Shown here piece after piece: positions 10,946 to 22,116 of a stretch of DNA of 64,000 nt. The notes beneath the pieces were generated by a model. The model worked only from the letters and a program-made list of their open reading frames with translations, ran no database searches and had not been told where the DNA came from. A program made the position numbers and the translations under genes. Positions within the stretch are counted from its first letter, which is position 1. Every line of letters begins with the position of its first letter. Origin of the DNA: Hexactinellida sp. DTS-2022 (lineage: Eukaryota; Porifera; Hexactinellida). The DNA lies in the NCBI GenBank assembly GCA_028753945.1, contig JAPNXP010000001.1:9414501-9478500 (forward strand), written 5' to 3'.

Positions 10946-11841
10946 TCTAGTAACGGAGCACATCACTGATTTTGAGTCTTGACCCACCAAAAATGTACTA
11001 AATAAACTCGTGAAAGTCATTTGAAGAAAAATTACGAGAGAATAAAGTTATGAAGAATGCTTTATTCTGCATCCTCATACTTGCCAACCTATAATAGCCC
11101 CAATTTCCCCTGTGCATTAGCCAAAATCCCTGTACACCCCAAACATTTTTATCGCTCGATACGCTCGCTCGTTTAGGAATTCCATATATACTAAAACTGA
11201 ACAATAAGCCATAAATTTTGGATTATTTGACTACGTGTAGATTATATATTTTCGTTGCATTATTTGTTATTCATATTAGTGTTGTTTTACAGCATCATAA
11301 GTTTGTTAATCCATAAATGGTTTGTTAAACTGGCCGTTGTTTATACTTTAGCCACCAGAAAAAGTGAGGCGGTGGCTTAATTAACCACCATCAAAATTTC
11401 ATTTTGTCGTGCACTAGTTGGCAGGTAGCATCCTAGTTTGGCAAGAATATATAATGTTTATTCAAGTTCTGCTTCAATGTGCTTAATTGGGGCTTTGGTA
11501 GCTGGCAATTTATAACACCTCATTGAATATTAGAGGAAGAGGCAATGTTTCAAATTAGTATGTATTGGAGTTCTGCCTTGTGATACATGACCCAGTTTGG
11601 GATACATAGGACAATAATAGCCGCAATATTGCATCTCCACGGCAAGCCTGCAATATTGTGTCATCAGTTAATTGATTATTATTGAATTATAGCCTTCATA
11701 CGTTTCATGAATCTAGTTAGCACTATTAGTTTCTCAAAGTTCCATCTATCACAGGTGGATAAATAGCATACGTATATTTATAGAACTCTTAATTCACCAA
11801 ATATACCAGTTCTCTCATACGTATACAAGCTGGTATAACTA

Positions 11842-12021
11842 CAGTAGAGCCTGGTTAGTACGAACACCTCGGGACCGTCAAAATGTGTTCGCCTTATCCG
11901 GAATTCGCATTAACCAATGTCATTTCACTCATTTGTATTGAAATATCTTTGTACTGAAAATAGTGTTCGTATTAACCAGAATTTCGTGTTAACCGTGTTC
12001 GTTACTAACGAGGTTCTACTG
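11842..12021. mobile_element. Pogo-like MITE, family A
   Basis: The ends are CAGTAGAGCCTGGTTAGTAC and ACTAACGAGGTTCTACTG inside TA flanks, 180 bp in all. It shares interior blocks with the element at 4671-4836, so the two belong to one family. No coding capacity. Confidence 0.83.
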
Positions 12022-12272
12022 TATCAATTGAGGCTAATCAATCAATTTGAGAAGTGCGTATAATAAGAACTGACCCGCCGCAAAAGAATCGCAATAACAA
12101 TACAATCCCTCCTAAATATCTATAATATAAATGTATAATAAGTGTCCTATCAAAACAAACAATAAGATAATCCCTAATTAGGCAGTCATGTAACGATACA
12201 TTTGACACATACCTACTATTACATACTTAGAGACTACTGGGTAAATGCCCTACTGCAATAATAAGCTACTGA

Positions 12273-13178
12273 TTAAGGAGTGAGTTCGAGGGAGAGACCA
12301 GTTCTGTGATTACCACTTGAGAAATTGAGGGTGTTAATTTCTGTGGAGAATATCAGAGATATAGAGGGTCGAATAACATGGCGATATGACAAGCCGAGCA
12401 AGCCAATGTTATTCAGTGTACCACGTATGGTAGAAATGTCGTTGAGGTTGTACTTGAAGGCTCCCGCCAGTCCCGATGCCTTCTCTGAGAAGCAGTGGTG
12501 TCCCTTGATGCCATAGCTGAAGGTGGGATGCACCTGGTGGAAAATGCTTGTCTTCATCTTATCAAAGTTATCGGACAAGCAAATATTCAGCTGATGTGCG
12601 TTTCCGCACATTCCAAACAACACCTCTTTCCCCTCCATCTGTTTGTTGAACAAATCAAAAGCGATGCTGCCACCAATGAACAGACCACTCTTCCCCAAGA
12701 CCACTGAGTGGTTGGACACGAGTCCATCTCCCTTGTACTTCCCAGAACACGCAAAGGACGCGTTGGGATGAGAATACTTTATCGTTCCATCAACTGAGTA
12801 CTTAGATTCATGCAAGGGAAACACGCCACCCCCCACATCGATACTGAGGGGCCTATTACGAACCATCTTCTCGACCTCAAGACGTGAGGATACGTTATTT
12901 TCCAAATCCCACGATTCGGTGTATGTAGTTCCATGCCCAGCGTTCTTATACTTCAATTCCATCTTACCGGTTGCACAGGTTGGCACTGTGGTGTCTCTGC
13001 TGTGCTCGCCGGTAGTCTTGAACTCAAAGTTCTCTCCACTCTTTGAACTAATTTTTATCTTGACCTTCTGATGGTCTAGATCATCAGTGAAAAGATCATC
13101 AGCGTCACATCCCACGTCTCCATAGAAGGGAGCATCGTTCTCTGTCAAACCAGTGAAAAATCGTCGGAGGAAAGCCAT
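12273..13178 (-). CDS. VDAC: Divergent VDAC-like mitochondrial porin (Porin_3 family)
   Basis: This is a single-exon gene of 301 residues with a clear ATG at 13178. VDACs are 19-stranded outer-mitochondrial-membrane channels for metabolites. The overall pattern of alternating beta strands fits, and the best anchor is the C-terminal part: FKYNLNDISTIRGTLNN, then IGLLGLSYRHVIRP, then GNHRTGLSLEL, matching the human strands that end in GLGLEF. The N terminus (APFYGDVGCDADDLFT) fits the VDAC N-terminal helix. The GLK triad of typical VDACs is not visible at its expected place (here MVRNRPLSID). There are no introns, and codon use is more AT-rich than in neighbouring genes. It may be a specialised or retroposed paralogue. 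The frame is intact, so it is not scored as a pseudogene. Confidence 0.85.
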   Translation of the reverse strand: MAFLRRFFTGLTENDAPFYGDVGCDADDLFTDDLDHQKVKIKISSKSGENFEFKTTGEHSRDTTVPTCATGKMELKYKNAGHGTTYTESWDLENNVSSRLEVEKMVRNRPLSIDVGGGVFPLHESKYSVDGTIKYSHPNASFACSGKYKGDGLVSNHSVVLGKSGLFIGGSIAFDLFNKQMEGKEVLFGMCGNAHQLNICLSDNFDKMKTSIFHQVHPTFSYGIKGHHCFSEKASGLAGAFKYNLNDISTIRGTLNNIGLLGLSYRHVIRPSISLIFSTEINTLNFSSGNHRTGLSLELTP

Positions 13179-15551
13179 TATAAACGCTTGAAACTAATTG
13201 GATAAACTAGGTAGTAAGATATAGCGCAATTGAAAGTGATAGATTAGCTGCCTGATATAGAACTTAGGGGTGGCTCAGAAGTAACGCGTATAAATACTTC
13301 TGCTATAAGATGTGATGTAGCATTCGAAAACTCTATTCATAACCCGCATTAGTAATTGTTAGAGAGCAAATGAAATAAAATTGGAATTTAGAATGAATTT
13401 TACATAGAAATATTACCAACTTGTAAATTCAAGAATTGATGGATCACAGTCAGTTTTCTCCAAAACAAATTGATTTCTGTGTTTTGAATTTCTTCGCTTT
13501 TGCTTATCCATTTTTTTGGAAATGTTAATTTTATTTAATTATATTTCGTATTGTCTAATACGGTGTGAAGTCATATACAGACTTATAAAACTACAGTCAA
13601 CTCCGCTTAATAGAGCCACCGGTTAATCGGTTTCTCCGCTTAATCGGGTCAAAATTTCACAGGATTTATAGAACAGAATTACAGTTTGGCTTACAATATT
13701 TTCGGTTAATCGGTTTCTCCGCTTAATCGGGTCAAAACAACCTGGTCCCGAGGTGGCTCTATTAAGCGGAGTCGACTGTAACAATTTGTAAATCAACTGC
13801 ATATTTCCATTCTAAACACTTCTTCATTATTATTTGTACACCTCATTTAGCTTTTCTTAACCAATGAACTGGCTTTAATTAATTAACTAATAACTATCCG
13901 AAGGATTCCTGTTGATACACGGTGTAACAAGAATATTGCTTCAATAATAAGGCAATCCATTAAAAAGGTGAGAAAAAGTAACAGAAAAACAATATAGAAT
14001 GAGATATGTAGTCTAATATTGTAAAACTATAAAATTTATATAGTAAATTAAATCAGAGGGGGGGTTACACTAACAACTCATTATATAGACACAAATGACC
14101 CTATAACATTGGTCAAGATCAATAATACCAAATCCAAATTAAGAAATATTAATTGAGGAAAACGATAAATGACCTTCTAATCACCACTGCACTCGTCGGT
14201 CCACTTTGGAGATACATAAGCAAGTTATTGTATATATTTTGACATTTTGACAGTGACATATAAACTTGTTCAAGTATTGTTAATTTATCGAGCTTGAAAT
14301 GAGAAATTTCTAATTCTCTTAGTATAATTCGCAATAGAGAGTAGAGAATAATTAACAAAGGAGGAAACAAACACCATGAACAATTGTTGAGGTGTAGTTG
14401 AAAGCAAAGTTAATTAACTTATTAATTAAGTTGCTGGGTGTGCCAGCTGTAGCTGTATTAAATAAATAATATAAAGTTTCTCATAATTATCAATGTAACA
14501 AGCAGTCTTAGCAAGTAGACAGGCTATATCTCAATGCTATTGGAATTTGGTCTGTATTCCTCTTCAATAGAACTGTCTTCAGTCAGACTGCAGATTGTTT
14601 GTAACTGTGAATTAAGAGGAATAATACTGGTAGAATAGAAGTACATAGAAGTATTCCAGAAAACACCTATGGTTCATGAGCAAAATATGCTTAAACGTAG
14701 ATTAACTTGAGAAAACATTTATTCGGTAATTATCGTTATCATGGTCATCGCTCTACTATTTTTCCCAACATATATTTCTACAGGAAATGTTCATAAAAAA
14801 TGGTGACCCCAGGCTTAGAAATTCTGGCCTGTGTGAATACGGATCAACTAACTAATAACTAACCAAGGCAGTGATTTCAATACTGGGCGAGTATTACTAA
14901 AGTACATAGTCGTCGGCACAGTAAAAAGGGCGAAAGAAGGACGCAGTGTAAAGAAGGATATTTATATTATTCTATTTTATTAATAGCGTAGACTATCGGT
15001 ATAATTAAATAGGAAAATAACAGCAGCGTCGATAATCACTGGAAAAGTATTCTCCCAACTTAGTTGTCTGGTAATTCATTAATCAACCTGCTGTAGCTAC
15101 AGATTGACATTTATTATGTTGCTAAATTAAGGGAGTTCAAAACGAGATCATTTAATTAAGTAAGTTTTTGTGTTCCTTTCCATGAAGCAGGGAGATTTAT
15201 AATTCAATAGTGCGTTCGTGTGATGTATGTGTGAATAAAGCGTGAGGGATCAAGTATTGAAAAGTGAAACGTTAGACTCGGATTTTAGCTAAATAAGAGA
15301 AACGATAGGCGTCCAGCTCTAAATTGTAAACATCAACAAAAAGAACAATATTACACACCATTTGGGGTTTCTGTTTAATTGGGAATACATATATCAATTT
15401 ATACCCAAACCCTCAACTCTAATCACAATTTGTTTTCCCTTGTTTCCAATTCACACAGGACATTAATTAATTAATTTAAATTTATTTTGAATCTCCTGAG
15501 TCAATAGACTAAATACACTTTAACAAGTCGTGTCAATGAATATTCTAAAGT
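13179..15551. other. Intergenic, VDAC to TUG; no gene seen
   Basis: A 2.4-kb AT-rich stretch between the VDAC-like start and the TUG stop. It carries one MITE at 13594-13778. I see no conserved frame or RNA gene. Confidence 0.7.
13594..13778. mobile_element. Pogo-like MITE, family D copy 1
   Basis: The ends are CAGTCAACTCCGCTTAATAG and CTATTAAGCGGAGTCGACTG in TA flanks. Two copies of a GGTTAATCGGTTTCTCCGCT block lie inside, themselves similar to the TIR. A second copy of the family is at 32095-32274. Confidence 0.87.
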
Positions 15552-17282
15552 TCATAATTTGAACCATTTTGGCTTTCCTTGTTCCTTATTCGATCTCCTA
15601 GTCTTTCCTTGCTTCGTTTTACCACTTTGAGATATCGCCACAGACCCCGGGGTATCCTTGCTATTGTTCGCCGCTGTGAGTTGAGACAGAACGCCCCTCT
15701 CCCTTGCGCTCCTGACGTCAGCCTGCAGCTGAGTCGAGACCTGCAACAGCAACTCTTCTCTCAGCAGCAGACCCTCTGCTTCCTCGTCCAGCGCGAGGTA
15801 CACGTTACAAGCGGGGGTCAGACTAGCTTCTTTGAAGGTAACTCTACCGTTCTTTATAACCTTCTTGGGAGGAACTGTGAAGAGGTGAAATTTGATTGTA
15901 GGATCTATAAAACAGCCGCGGATGTAGCTGACCAGCGACCTAACCGGCTCTCCGCACCCAAACACCCCCTGCAGCACCAGTCGGCTGGGCAGCACCACTC
16001 TGATAACCGTCTTATCGTAGCTGTCTGGCTTAGGTGTGTCTTGGTTCTTCCTGTAGGTTTGAGTGGAGAGAGGAGTGTCGTTGAGCTGAGTCAGCTCTTG
16101 CGCCAGATCTGCCTGTCTCGCCATAACCTCACTCATTGAGGGCTGAAAGAAGGCGTCTTCGATCTCAGCTGGGTTTACGTCTGAGTACTCGTTCTTGTCC
16201 AGATGGTACACACAGGTGTCTCTGGGACAGGCCTGCTCGTACACCCTCTCAGGCGGCGTGGTGTGGTGTGTGGGTACGGGTGCCATGAGGGGAACAGGAT
16301 AATCTGAATGCACTGGTTCCAACCCAGTCCTCTCTGAATGCAGGGTATTGAACTGAGCTATGTAGTCCTCTTCAGGGGGGACAGTCGGGATCAGAGCTTG
16401 GGTTAGAATCGCCTGCAGATTCACATTTTCAAACGGACCTTTGTCGTAGTGCCACCCGTCAGGGTTCGAGAAGAGTCGGTGCCGCCCCCTCTCCTCCTCC
16501 TGCTTGCGTCTCCGCTCGTCCTCCAGCTGCTGGTCGAAAGACCACGGGGTCTTCATGACGGAGGAGATATACGGGTCTTGGAGAGGGGGCCCTCCGAAGA
16601 GGGAGGTGTGTGGGGAGGGGAACACAGCCTCCTCTGTCGAGGCTTGTGGGGCCTGTGGCTCGTGATCAGCTGGCTTGCTGGCTACTGCGTCAGGGGCCCG
16701 GGCCATCAGGGACAGGTGTCCCCTCAAGACGGTTACGTCCTGTACGATGGTCTTAGGCACCTCCTGCGTGCTCACCGAGGAGTAGCGCAGGACGGCGCTG
16801 CCGGAGAGGATGCCCAGGCTGCCGAGGGACTTGCTCTTCAGCTCCTCCTCCCCTATGGCCCTAACCTTGCTGTACTCCAGACAGGGGACCGTGGGAGGGT
16901 CCCCCCCAGGGTAGCAGAGTGGGGCAGTGGTGCCAGCCTCGGTCTCTGCCGCAGAAACAACTTCCCACAGAGAGGAGCTCGCGCTATGCTCCCCTATCAG
17001 CCTGTGGCCGCCTGGCAGCAGCAGCGCGATGCGCACCGAGGAGGGCACGCGCTCCTTCTCGAGGCGGTACAGCTCCAGGGTGCAGTTGTTAGGCACCCCC
17101 GACTGCCGGACAGTCGTGCTTATGTCCAAACAGCGCTTCAGGTGCCGCAGGCCATGCCAGCTGGCCGGCAGCTCGAACTGCCTACAGGCCTCTTCCAGCG
17201 GCAGACACAGGGCCGAGTGGTTGCTCACCCTCAGGACCACGCGGTGCCCTCTCTGGGACACAAGTGTTAGGTTATAAGTCAT
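15552..17282 (-). CDS. ASPSCR1: TUG / UBX-domain tethering protein (ASPSCR1 orthologue)
   Basis: TUG tethers GLUT4-type vesicles at the Golgi matrix in mammals and binds the p97/VCP ATPase. The gene is one exon of 576 residues (human 553), starting at ATG 17282. The N-terminal ubiquitin-like domain (residues 1-75, NHSALCLPLEEACRQFEL and PNNCTLELYRLEKER) and a second one (SSVRIALLLPGGHRL and following) align in order with human TUG. A low-complexity linker follows, with a charged helix near DEFF-like positions. The UBX domain lies at about 430-515 (VIRVVLPSRLVLQGVF, FHLFTVPPKKVI). The C terminus PKWFKL matches human PKWLKL. At the position of the human cleavage site LTGGSATIRF this protein has LSGSAVLRY, so one glycine differs. 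Its 3' neighbour is VDAC, and the COP1-like gene starts a downstream frame 242 bp away. Confidence 0.95.
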   Translation of the reverse strand: MTYNLTLVSQRGHRVVLRVSNHSALCLPLEEACRQFELPASWHGLRHLKRCLDISTTVRQSGVPNNCTLELYRLEKERVPSSVRIALLLPGGHRLIGEHSASSSLWEVVSAAETEAGTTAPLCYPGGDPPTVPCLEYSKVRAIGEEELKSKSLGSLGILSGSAVLRYSSVSTQEVPKTIVQDVTVLRGHLSLMARAPDAVASKPADHEPQAPQASTEEAVFPSPHTSLFGGPPLQDPYISSVMKTPWSFDQQLEDERRRKQEEERGRHRLFSNPDGWHYDKGPFENVNLQAILTQALIPTVPPEEDYIAQFNTLHSERTGLEPVHSDYPVPLMAPVPTHHTTPPERVYEQACPRDTCVYHLDKNEYSDVNPAEIEDAFFQPSMSEVMARQADLAQELTQLNDTPLSTQTYRKNQDTPKPDSYDKTVIRVVLPSRLVLQGVFGCGEPVRSLVSYIRGCFIDPTIKFHLFTVPPKKVIKNGRVTFKEASLTPACNVYLALDEEAEGLLLREELLLQVSTQLQADVRSARERGVLSQLTAANNSKDTPGSVAISQSGKTKQGKTRRSNKEQGKPKWFKL

Positions 17283-17524
17283 AACCCGTGTCAGATTATA
17301 ATGTAGAGATAATAGTGCTAGACAGTGCCAACAGATTAATGATATCTGCGTAATTTCCTACAAATTCAATGCACAAATTATTATAACAATGGTTGTGATG
17401 TATTTGGCACACGTATAAAATATACTTCTCGAATTTGGCAAGTGGATAAAATGAATCCTGCCCTATTAACCAGTGGCACTCTTAAAATCTAAATTCAAAT
17501 GGATCTATAATTCATACTTATAAT

Positions 17525-19582
17525 TCATATTTCAGAAAGGAATTTATCTACTCTCAGCAGAGACACGTATCCAACAGAGTTCGTGGCTACCAGGAACTCC
17601 CCTTCGAGGTCGAAGGTGACAGAGGATACGAATGTGTGCGGAAACTTGGTGTAGAGCTCACGTTTGTAGACAGGATATTGGGAGTCATTGTTGTACACAA
17701 ACACTCTGTTGTCCTCTGAGCCTACTGCGATGAGCTCAGAGGTGGTGGCTAGCCCCGTGAAGTTCCTGTGGTTCCTATGTGCTGAGTACTCCTGTATGCA
17801 GTCTCCTTTTTCCGACCACACCAGCACACACGAGTCGATGCCAGCTGACACGATGTGCTCCCCACACATAGACACGTGGGAGACCGCCTTGGAGTGCTTA
17901 GACTTGTTGAATATGATGACTGGCTTGTGCAGGCTACGGATATCGTAGAGTCGCACAGACTTGTCAGCTGAGGCTACACACAGTTCCGAGTGTTTGCGGA
18001 ATTTAACACATGTTGCACTATCCATCATTCTTATACAAGTTACCATCCAAGCCCTATAAATAGGCTGGAACATGAATAAACTTATTCATAGAATGTTACT
18101 TACAACTTATGAAACACGAATACAATAAACTCTCGTTAGTGAAAACACGGTTAATACAAAATTCGTGTTAAGACGTAGGTTTCGGTTCCTTCAAAGCCGT
18201 AATAATTGTGATACCTGTTATTACGAATTTTGACTAATGAGAGTCGACTCTAGAAATATACTGGAGTAAGTGTGTGGCCTATTTATAGAACTTCTAATAT
18301 ATTAAGAATAATAAATTAAGAATTGAACTGATTCATTAACTGAGTTATCTCTAAGCCAGACAGGGCGCTAAGAAATTAAGGAAATAAGACGCCGGATTTT
18401 CTGTCCCTTTTGTTTACTCACTAAATTTTCCAATACTACAAAACAAGGCTAAAGCTAATTTTAAGAATAAGACAAGCAAAGCCCGGGATAGACATTTATG
18501 AATATAACCAGTCATGGTGAGCTCACATTTTATGGAAGACTCTGCGGTCCACGATCGCGGCAGTTCCGTCATCGGAGGCAGAGGCTAAGAGATCGGGTTG
18601 CTCGGGGTGAGTGTCAATGGACCAAACCTTTCCAGGGAACGAGGATATCTCAACAGGATCTTTTGATTTGGATTCAAGCGAGAAACTTCTGACAGCGCCG
18701 TCATAGCAGGCAGCGAACAGTTCATCAGAGTTAAGCGAGAATAGTACACTCGAGATCTACATTCACTCATATCAAGCTTATACTATATAGTCTACAGTTA
18801 CAGTACAGTCTGAATAAGTACAGTGAAACCTCGATTTTGCGAACACCCTAGGGAGGTCCCAATCTTGTTCCATAATATAGTTCGGTATAGATTATCCGAA
18901 CTTGTTTGATAGTGCTAACGAGTTAGGATAATCGAGGTTGTACAGTACCTAGGTATTATCCGAGTGACTTACACACATAGAAATACATCGAGCTTTATAA
19001 AATTAGTTAGCTAGTTATATAGTAACCTAACTTGCCTTCGAACGCGTGTAAACCTCCCAGATGGGACGAGGCTCTGGGTTTTTCTGTGTGAGAGAGTCGC
19101 TCCAGTCGTATATAAGCAGGTACTTGTTAATTCCCCCTAAGGCGTAGCGAGAGTTCGACTTGTGAAACGAGACGGAAGTGATGATGTCATTGCCGCTTTG
19201 GAAACTGTTAACTTCATTCATGCAGATAGGCGGGTTCTTGTTCAACACATCCATGTCTACTTACACACCATAATACAGTAGATTCGTTAATAGGAACCTG
19301 GTATGTACGAAATTATTGTTAATACGTACTGTACTACACTTTTCATTGTATTTCAAAGCCTTCTATACTCAGTAACACCTGTTAGTACAGCAAATTTCGG
19401 ATAAACGAATAAATATCGACAGTCCCCCATTATTCATCTAACGAGAGTTTACAGTATAAGAATAGTATAAACACAGAATAGGACTAACCTGCCAATGCCT
19501 CGTCATCGTCTCCATAGCTCAAATGTCTCCGCTTGGATTGGGATGAGACGGGGGACAAGCGCCTCTTGGAGGGCTGACTCAT
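17525..19582 (-). CDS. COP1: RING-less COP1-like WD40 repeat protein
   Basis: COP1 is the substrate receptor of an E3 ubiquitin ligase; its C-terminal WD40 propeller binds targets. Four exons (19582-19489, 19256-19036, 18756-18527 and 18029-17525) give 349 residues, only the propeller plus a short basic N terminus (MSQPSKRRLSP, SKRRHLSYGDDDE). Matches to COP1 run in order: ITSVSFHKSNSRYALGGINK, the SKISSVLFS junction, LLASASDDGTAAIVDRR, TCVKFRKHSELCVASADKSV and FTGLATTSELIAVGSEDNRV. No RING or coiled coil precedes it. An in-frame TAA lies 9 nt before the ATG with no AG between, so upstream coding exons are unlikely. The second intron uses a GC donor (AAG then GCAAGT at 19035), needed for frame and giving the conserved SKIS junction. 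It may act as a competitor or as a SPA-like partner; that is inference. Confidence 0.85.
18123..18250. mobile_element. MITE in COP1-like intron 3
   Basis: CTCTCGTTAGTGAAAAC at the left is matched by the inverted ATTTTGACTAATGAGAG at the right, with TA at the left flank. About 128 bp of a 497-bp intron. Diverged, so the exact ends are uncertain. Confidence 0.65.
18821..18946. mobile_element. MITE in COP1-like intron 2 (the GC-AG intron)
   Basis: The left end CAGTGAAACCTCGATT matches the inverted right-end AATCGAGGTTGTACAG. It is about 126 bp of the 279-bp intron. It is related in its termini to the 61-bp element at 63357-63417. Confidence 0.7.
19276..19454. mobile_element. MITE filling COP1-like intron 1
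   Basis: It runs from CAGTAGATTCGTTAATAG to CATCTAACGAGAGTTTACAG in TA context, about 179 bp of a 232-bp intron. That leaves some 53 bp of intron sequence outside the element. Confidence 0.7.
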
Positions 19583-19829
19583 CCGCAGTTAATTAGCAGC
19601 ACTGACACAATAGTATTACTTAACAATATCTACAGAGTGTATCGATCTATGTTGTACATTAATTCATAATAAGCAGATAAAATCTCATTTGTTAAACATT
19701 AATTAATCAGCGGAACCAGTTCATATTGAGCAGAGCTAAAAAGAGAGAAGGTACCTACAGTGGTACTCGTCAGAACGCCACGCCTCAATGTATTGCTTAG
19801 TGACCAGGTTGTGTGTATGGAATGTCCGA

Positions 19830-22116
19830 CTACGCGAGGAGCATCTCCAGGTTGTCGAGGAACTTGCTCCGCTCCTCCTGCTTAACCTCTATCAGACAGG
19901 GGTCCAGCTGGTCCGTGATGGCCTCGGAATCGAGTCTGTCGCTGGTGTACTTGAAGGCCCGTCCCATGTCGTTCTTGCTGTCGTCCGAGGCGAAGGGCGG
20001 GAGTCCCAGCAGCAGACAGTAGCCCTCCAGGCGGTGGGAGGGGGCCGAGAGGATGAAGGGGAGGTCTCGGGACCGCTTGCTGAGCAGACTCCACGAGTGT
20101 CTGATGAAGAGCGCCAGTCTGCGCAGGGCCAGGGGGGTCGAGAGGAGACGCACCCCAGGGGTCGACTCGTCCAAACACGCGTACATGAACCTGCCCAGAC
20201 AGATCACCAGTCTGCGGTCCATGCAGCTCTGAACCTACACACAGTAATGGGATAATACCGGAGTATAGCAAGCTGTATCCGATTGAGTTCACCTGTGTGC
20301 GTATGAGAGACTGAGTGGCCTTGGCCTCCTCTATGCCCCTAGTCACCAGATGCATGTTGTCTCGGGAGAGCGCGTCTTGGGCGATGAGGAAGTTGTGTGG
20401 CGAGAGAGAGGAGGCGGGGGCGGCAGAGGGGGCGCGGTCGGTGTCCGCGGAAGCGCGAGCTGACTCTATGAGCGCGGCGCAGGAGATGGCCATGTCGGCA
20501 GCAGAGAGCTTGGCTCTGTAGCCGTAGGCGGCGTGGAAGGAGCCGTAGGTGAGCTCGGAGAGGCCGTACTTGTGTGAGAGCTTCTCGAACAGAGAGGGGA
20601 CTTTCTCTCGCAGCTGAAAGTCCATGGCTGAGAACTTCTGCTGGCTCTCCGTTATCGGCAGCCCCATGTCCGCCAGACACTCCAGCATCCGGTCCCGCCC
20701 CCTCTGTGTCCACAGCCGGAACCTGCAGGTGGTGTAGTCGGAGCTGCTCATGCTGTCGAAGAAGGTCCAGTGCCGGTGCAGACAGAGTCTCAGTTCGTTA
20801 GAGAAGGACAGCCTCAGTCCGTGCTCGGGAGCCCCGCCATTAGCCCCGCCATTAGCGCTATCGCTGTCCCTGTAACGCCGCACATAACAGTACAATAGAT
20901 ACCGGATATAAGAACACCGGTTATAAGAACATGTCGGATATAAGAACATTCTACTTGAAAACGGTTGCAATATACCCCTATATTATATGCTGGTTATAAG
21001 AACATTATATGCTGTTCCCACGATGTTCTTATACCCGGCATCCAGTGTATAAACAACACATTCCTATCTACAAACCTGAATCTGTTGTGTCTGGCCACGT
21101 GGTGCTGCAGCTGCTGCACCTCCGAGACGTACTTCTCCTTTCCCACGCGCTGGTGCAGCAGCTGGTCCGTGAGCCCCACGATGCCCCACCAGAGCACCTG
21201 CGGGCCGTCCTTGCTCAGCTTCCACGCGGTGTCGTACATCACCAGCGAGCAGCAGGTGTCGTAGAAGGAGAACTCGTAGTAGCGGAAGAGCAGGTCCTCT
21301 CGCTGCTGCTCCCACTTTCTCCTCTCGCGCGGGGCTGTCCCGCCGGAAATCCGCTGTCGCTTCGCTCTCGGTTCCAACGAGTCCTCTTCTCCCTCTCCCT
21401 CTCCCTCTCCCTCCGACTCAGAGCGGCCTGTGTCCTCGGGCTCTGAAGCCTCCCGCTCCTCCTCTCGGTTTATCTGTGGGTCATACATAACTACACTATA
21501 GGATAACTAGCATAGCTATTCTCTATGGCATTGTCTGCATACAGTGGAGTTAGTATTATAAATTCGTAGTCTCCATTTCTATGAGAGTATTGTATGTAAA
21601 TTAAATAGTATTCCTCTAATAGCAATATTCGCCACTAGCAAAATTTCGTGCAAAACGACTTGCTATTACGCTAACTCCCCTGTATGTACTACTGCTCATA
21701 TCCCTAGTTACCTCGTCCAGCCTCGGAATGCTGACCGTGTCTCCCTCCCTGAGCACAATCTTCACTTGCTCTGTCCCATACACGTTGTCCAGGTCTAGCG
21801 GCCTGTGGCTGTCTACCACAAAGATTTGAAGGTTGGGGACCTCTGAGAGACTCAGCACCTCCTGCAGGGGCGTCACTGCGCCACAGTTTACCATAACAAC
21901 AGAGTTAGCTACGGAATTGTGCTTTTGGAATGCATCGTTTAGATCCTGTAGCGAAGTGACAGGAACTAGCGTGTACATGACCCCGTCCGCTTGTAGGAGC
22001 GCCTGTAGTATCTTACTGGCGCACAAACTGTCCACGTCGTTTGCGGCTAAGATTAGAACGCGACCCCTCTTCAGGACTTGATAGAAATTCTGCTTCAAGT
22101 TGTCCGATATGAGCAT
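19830..22116 (-). CDS. CDC45: DNA replication initiation factor CDC45
   Basis: CDC45 joins MCM2-7 and GINS to form the CMG replicative helicase. Four exons (22116-21712, 21473-21076, 20869-20293 and 20234-19830) give 594 residues (human 566). The start at 22116 gives MLISDNLKQNFYQVL, like human MFVSDFRKEFYEVV; the in-frame codons upstream lack ATG. The inactive DHH-type fold is recognisable from AANDVDSLCASKILQALLQ, VDSHRPLDLDNVYG and the acidic loop after DEINREEE (with a Gly-Glu repeat). Later anchors are WKLSKDGPQVLWWGIVGLTD, HHVARHNRF, CLADMGLP and, at the end, EERSKFLDNLEMLLA. Introns 1 and 2 each hold a MITE; intron 3 is 58 bp. The exons are strongly GC-rich at third positions. Confidence 0.96.
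20893..21047. mobile_element. MITE filling CDC45 intron 2
   Basis: The ends CAATAGATACCGGATATAAG and ATACCCGGCATCCAGTG are imperfect inverted repeats between TA bases. Repeated GGTTATAAGAACAT blocks lie inside. It accounts for 155 of 206 intron bases, leaving 51. Confidence 0.75.
21542..21682. mobile_element. MITE in CDC45 intron 1
   Basis: The ends CAGTGGAGTTAG and CTAACTCCCCTG form a TIR with TA flanks, 141 bp long. The right half carries CTCTAATAGCAATATTCGCC, a block shared with the element at 60040-60217, so the two are related. Confidence 0.75.

Larger units (their letters stand above)
10249..12272. other. Intergenic, DRAP1 to VDAC; no gene seen
   Basis: AT-rich DNA with no coding frame I can support. 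It holds a CCGTTA hexamer tract near 10.9 kb and a family A MITE at 11842-12021. The right part is the likely 3' flank of the VDAC-like gene and the left part the DRAP1 promoter. Confidence 0.7.

Noticed and set aside
16449-17270. Long plus-strand open frame (273 codons) opposite TUG
   Set aside because: It is a shadow of the GC-rich TUG exon; the composition is Arg/Gly/Leu-rich with no family resemblance, while the minus frame has clear orthology. Similar plus-strand frames over PELP1, DRAP1 and CDC45 were dropped for the same reason.
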